DNA from: Azolla caroliniana
Lineage: Eukaryota; Polypodiophyta
Assembly: GCA_043228905.1 (NCBI GenBank)
Contig: JBHGNT010000038.1
Location: 186,001 to 250,000 of the forward strand
Length of the DNA: 64,000 nt
Reading direction: 5' to 3'
In this document: positions 62,401 through 64,000 of the stretch, piece by piece
Layout of the letters: each line of letters opens with the position of its first letter
Position numbering within the stretch: the first letter of the stretch is position 1
Position numbers and translations under genes: made by a program
The notes under the pieces: model-generated
Told to the model about the DNA's origin: nothing
Database searches by the model: none
The model's input: the letters and a program-made list of their open reading frames with translations, nothing else

Positions 62401-64000
62401 GAAACTCCAGTCGAGAGACATGATGACATTGCCAAATTTGACGAGTGACGTTGGAAGAGCGCGTGAGTGAATTAAAATGTTCATACCTGGCTCGTGTGAT
62501 ATCGGATTTTTGTGTTCAAACATGGAAATCGAAGCTAACAACGCTAGCTATGATATGGAATTAAAAAATCAATATTTTGAAAATCAGGTCGAGAGGCATG
62601 ACGAAATTAGCAAATTTGAGGAGTGAGTTGAGAGGAGCCCTTGAGTAAATTAAAATGTTCATACCTAGTGAGCGTGATATCGGATTTTTGTGTTCAAACA
62701 TGCGAATCGAAGCTAACAACGCTAGCTATGATATGGAATTAAAAAATCAAGATTTTGAAACTCAGGTCGAGAGACATGACGAAATTAGCAACCTTGACGA
62801 GGGAGTTGAGAGGAGCCCTTAAGTAAATAAAAATGTTCATACCTAGCTCGTGTGATATCGGATTTTTGTGTTCAAACATATCGAAGCTAACAACGCTAGA
62901 TGTGATTTGGAATTAAAAAATCAAGATTTTGAAACTCAGGTCGAGAGACATGACAAAATTACCAAATTTCAGGAGGGAGTTGAGAGGGGCCCTTGAGTAA
63001 ATTAAAATGTTCATACCTAGCGAGTGTGATATCGGATTTTTGTGTTCAAACATGCGATTCGAAGCTAACAACGTTAGCTATGATATGGAATTACAAAATC
63101 AAGATTTTGAAACTCAGGTCGCGAGACATGAAGAAATTACCAAATTTGAGGAGTGAGGTTGGAAGAGCGTGTGAGTGAATTAAAATGTTCATACCTGGCT
63201 CGTGTGATATCGGATTTTTGTGTTCAAACATGAGAATCGAAGCTAACAACGCTAGCTATGATATGGAATTAACAAAACAAGATTTTGAAACTCAGGTCGA
63301 GAGACATGACGAAATTAGCAAATTTGAGGTGTGAGTTGAGAGGAGCCCTTGAGTAAATTAAAATGGTCATACCTAGCTAGTGTGATATCGGATTTTTGTG
63401 TTCAAACATGCGAATCGAAGCTAACAATGTTAGCTATGATATGGAATTAAAAAATCAAGATTTTGAAACTCAGGTCGAGAGACATGACGAAATTTCCAAA
63501 TTTCAGGAGGGAGTTGACAAGAGCTAGTAGGTAAATTATAATGTTCATACCTAGCTCGTGTTATATCGGATTTTTGTGTTCAAACATGCGAATCGAAGCT
63601 AACAACGCTAGCAATGATATGGAATTAAAAAATCAAGATTTTGAAACTCAGGTCGAGAGACATGACGAAATTACCAAATTTGAGGAGGGAGTTGAGAAGA
63701 GCTAGTAGGTAAATTACAATGTTCATACCTAGCGAGTGTGATATCGGATTTTTGTGTTCAAACATGCGAATCAAACCTAACAACGCTAGCTATGATATAG
63801 AATTAAAAAAGCAAGATTTCGAAACTCAGGTCGAGAGTCATGACGAAATTAGCAAATTTGAGGAGTGAGTTGAGAGGAGCCCTTGAGTAAATTAAAATGG
63901 TCATACCTAGCGAGTGTGATATCGGATTTTTGTGTACAAACATGCGAATCTAAGCTAACAACGCTAGCTATGATATGGAATTAAAAAATCAAGATTTTGA
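62400..64000 (+). repeat. Copy of the 47.6-49.8 kb segment
   Basis: Matches at offset 14770 (83 x 178 minus 4) up to about 63.2 kb, including the 174-bp monomer at 62819-62992. It then matches at offset 14236, because it has one 534-bp unit where 48223-49290 has two. CGAATCAAACC at 63767 and GAGAGTCATG near 63834 correspond to the start of the 2314-bp HOR. The array runs off the right end of the window. Confidence 0.85.
62819..62992 (+). repeat. 174-bp monomer with 4-bp deletion (second copy)
   Basis: Same CATATCGAAG deletion and same linked variants (GCTAGATGTGATTTGG, ATGACAAAATTACC) as 48049-48222. It is therefore a duplicate and not an independent deletion. Confidence 0.9.

Larger units (their letters stand above)
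1..64000 (+). repeat. Head-to-tail 178-bp satellite array, about 360 monomers
   Basis: Every line of the window aligns to one 178-bp unit in a single orientation. Recognisable landmarks recur each period: GTGATATCGG (monomer 34-43), TCAAACATGCG (53-63), TAACAACGCTAGC (74-86), GAGAGACATGACG (129-141) and CAAATTTGAGG (149-159). Correcting for seven indels gives about 360.6 monomers. No unique sequence, inverted segment or inserted element interrupts it. Unit length near one nucleosome, homogeneity and HOR organisation are typical of centromeric or pericentromeric satellites of eukaryotes. That role is inference: the sequence cannot show where CENH3 sits. The family is not one I recognise. A flowering-plant source is a guess from the style of the repeat. 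Confidence 0.97.

Noticed and set aside
1-64000. CRISPR array
   Set aside because: CRISPR arrays have 20-50-bp repeats separated by unique spacers. Here the full 178 bp is repeated without unique spacers, and no cas genes are present.
1-64000. Tandem coding repeats of a large structural protein
   Set aside because: A coding repeat would keep one frame (unit length divisible by 3). The 178-bp unit shifts frame each time, and stops are present in every frame.
1-64000. tRNA, rRNA or snRNA genes
   Set aside because: No cloverleaf boxes, conserved rRNA stretches or any non-satellite sequence were seen in the window.

Overview
The whole 64-kb window is one uninterrupted satellite-DNA array. It is built from a 178-bp, AT-rich monomer (about 38% G+C in the consensus I derived), always head-to-tail and always in the same orientation. 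There are about 360 monomers. I see no protein-coding gene, RNA gene, transposon, CRISPR array or unique sequence. A unit of 178 bp (a nucleosome plus linker), no interruptions and a multi-layered higher-order repeat (HOR) structure suggest a eukaryotic centromeric or pericentromeric satellite. A flowering plant is my best guess. I do not recognise the satellite family, and the species cannot be read from the sequence. Nothing looks bacterial.

Monomer numbering used here: position 1 is the first base of the TTGAGT / GTGAGT / TAGTAG hexamer that precedes AAATTA or GAATTA. An EcoRV hexamer lies at 36-41, a near-perfect 7-bp dyad (AGCTAAC ... GCTAGCT) at 71-87, an A-run at 101-106, the palindrome CAAATTTG at 149-156, and a hypervariable junction at about 160-178 plus 1-7. 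The junction comes in three main forms: A (GGGGCCCTTGAG or GGAGCCCTTGAG), B (AAGAGCTAGTAGG) and C (GGAAGAGCGCGTGAG).

Layout, left to right. 1-523: irregular monomers. About 524-3480: a 5-monomer HOR of 890 bp. About 2870-7870: a 2402-bp tandem duplication carrying two copies of an 87-bp truncated monomer. About 7.9-13.1 kb: irregular mixture. About 13.1-24.9 kb: 890-bp units embedded in a 17-monomer (3026-bp) unit present three times. About 25.2-33.9 kb: a 14-monomer (2492-bp) HOR flanked by two similar segments 7298 bp apart. About 34.7-36.8 kb: a 1068-bp tandem duplication. About 37.0-48.2 kb: two overlapping segment duplications (offsets 5162 and 4272 bp), each copy of the first containing a 4 x 534-bp block. 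About 48.8-57.66 kb: a 13-monomer (2314-bp) HOR, 3.8 copies. About 57.76-64.0 kb: a mosaic of the 37.5-42.1 kb and 47.6-49.8 kb segments.

Almost every offset is an exact multiple of 178. I count only seven indels against the 178-bp register in 64 kb. The array therefore appears to evolve by in-register unequal exchange or conversion at several nested scales. The short open frames are by-products of the repeat: 178 is not divisible by 3, so every monomer changes frame and no open frame extends much beyond one and a half monomers.
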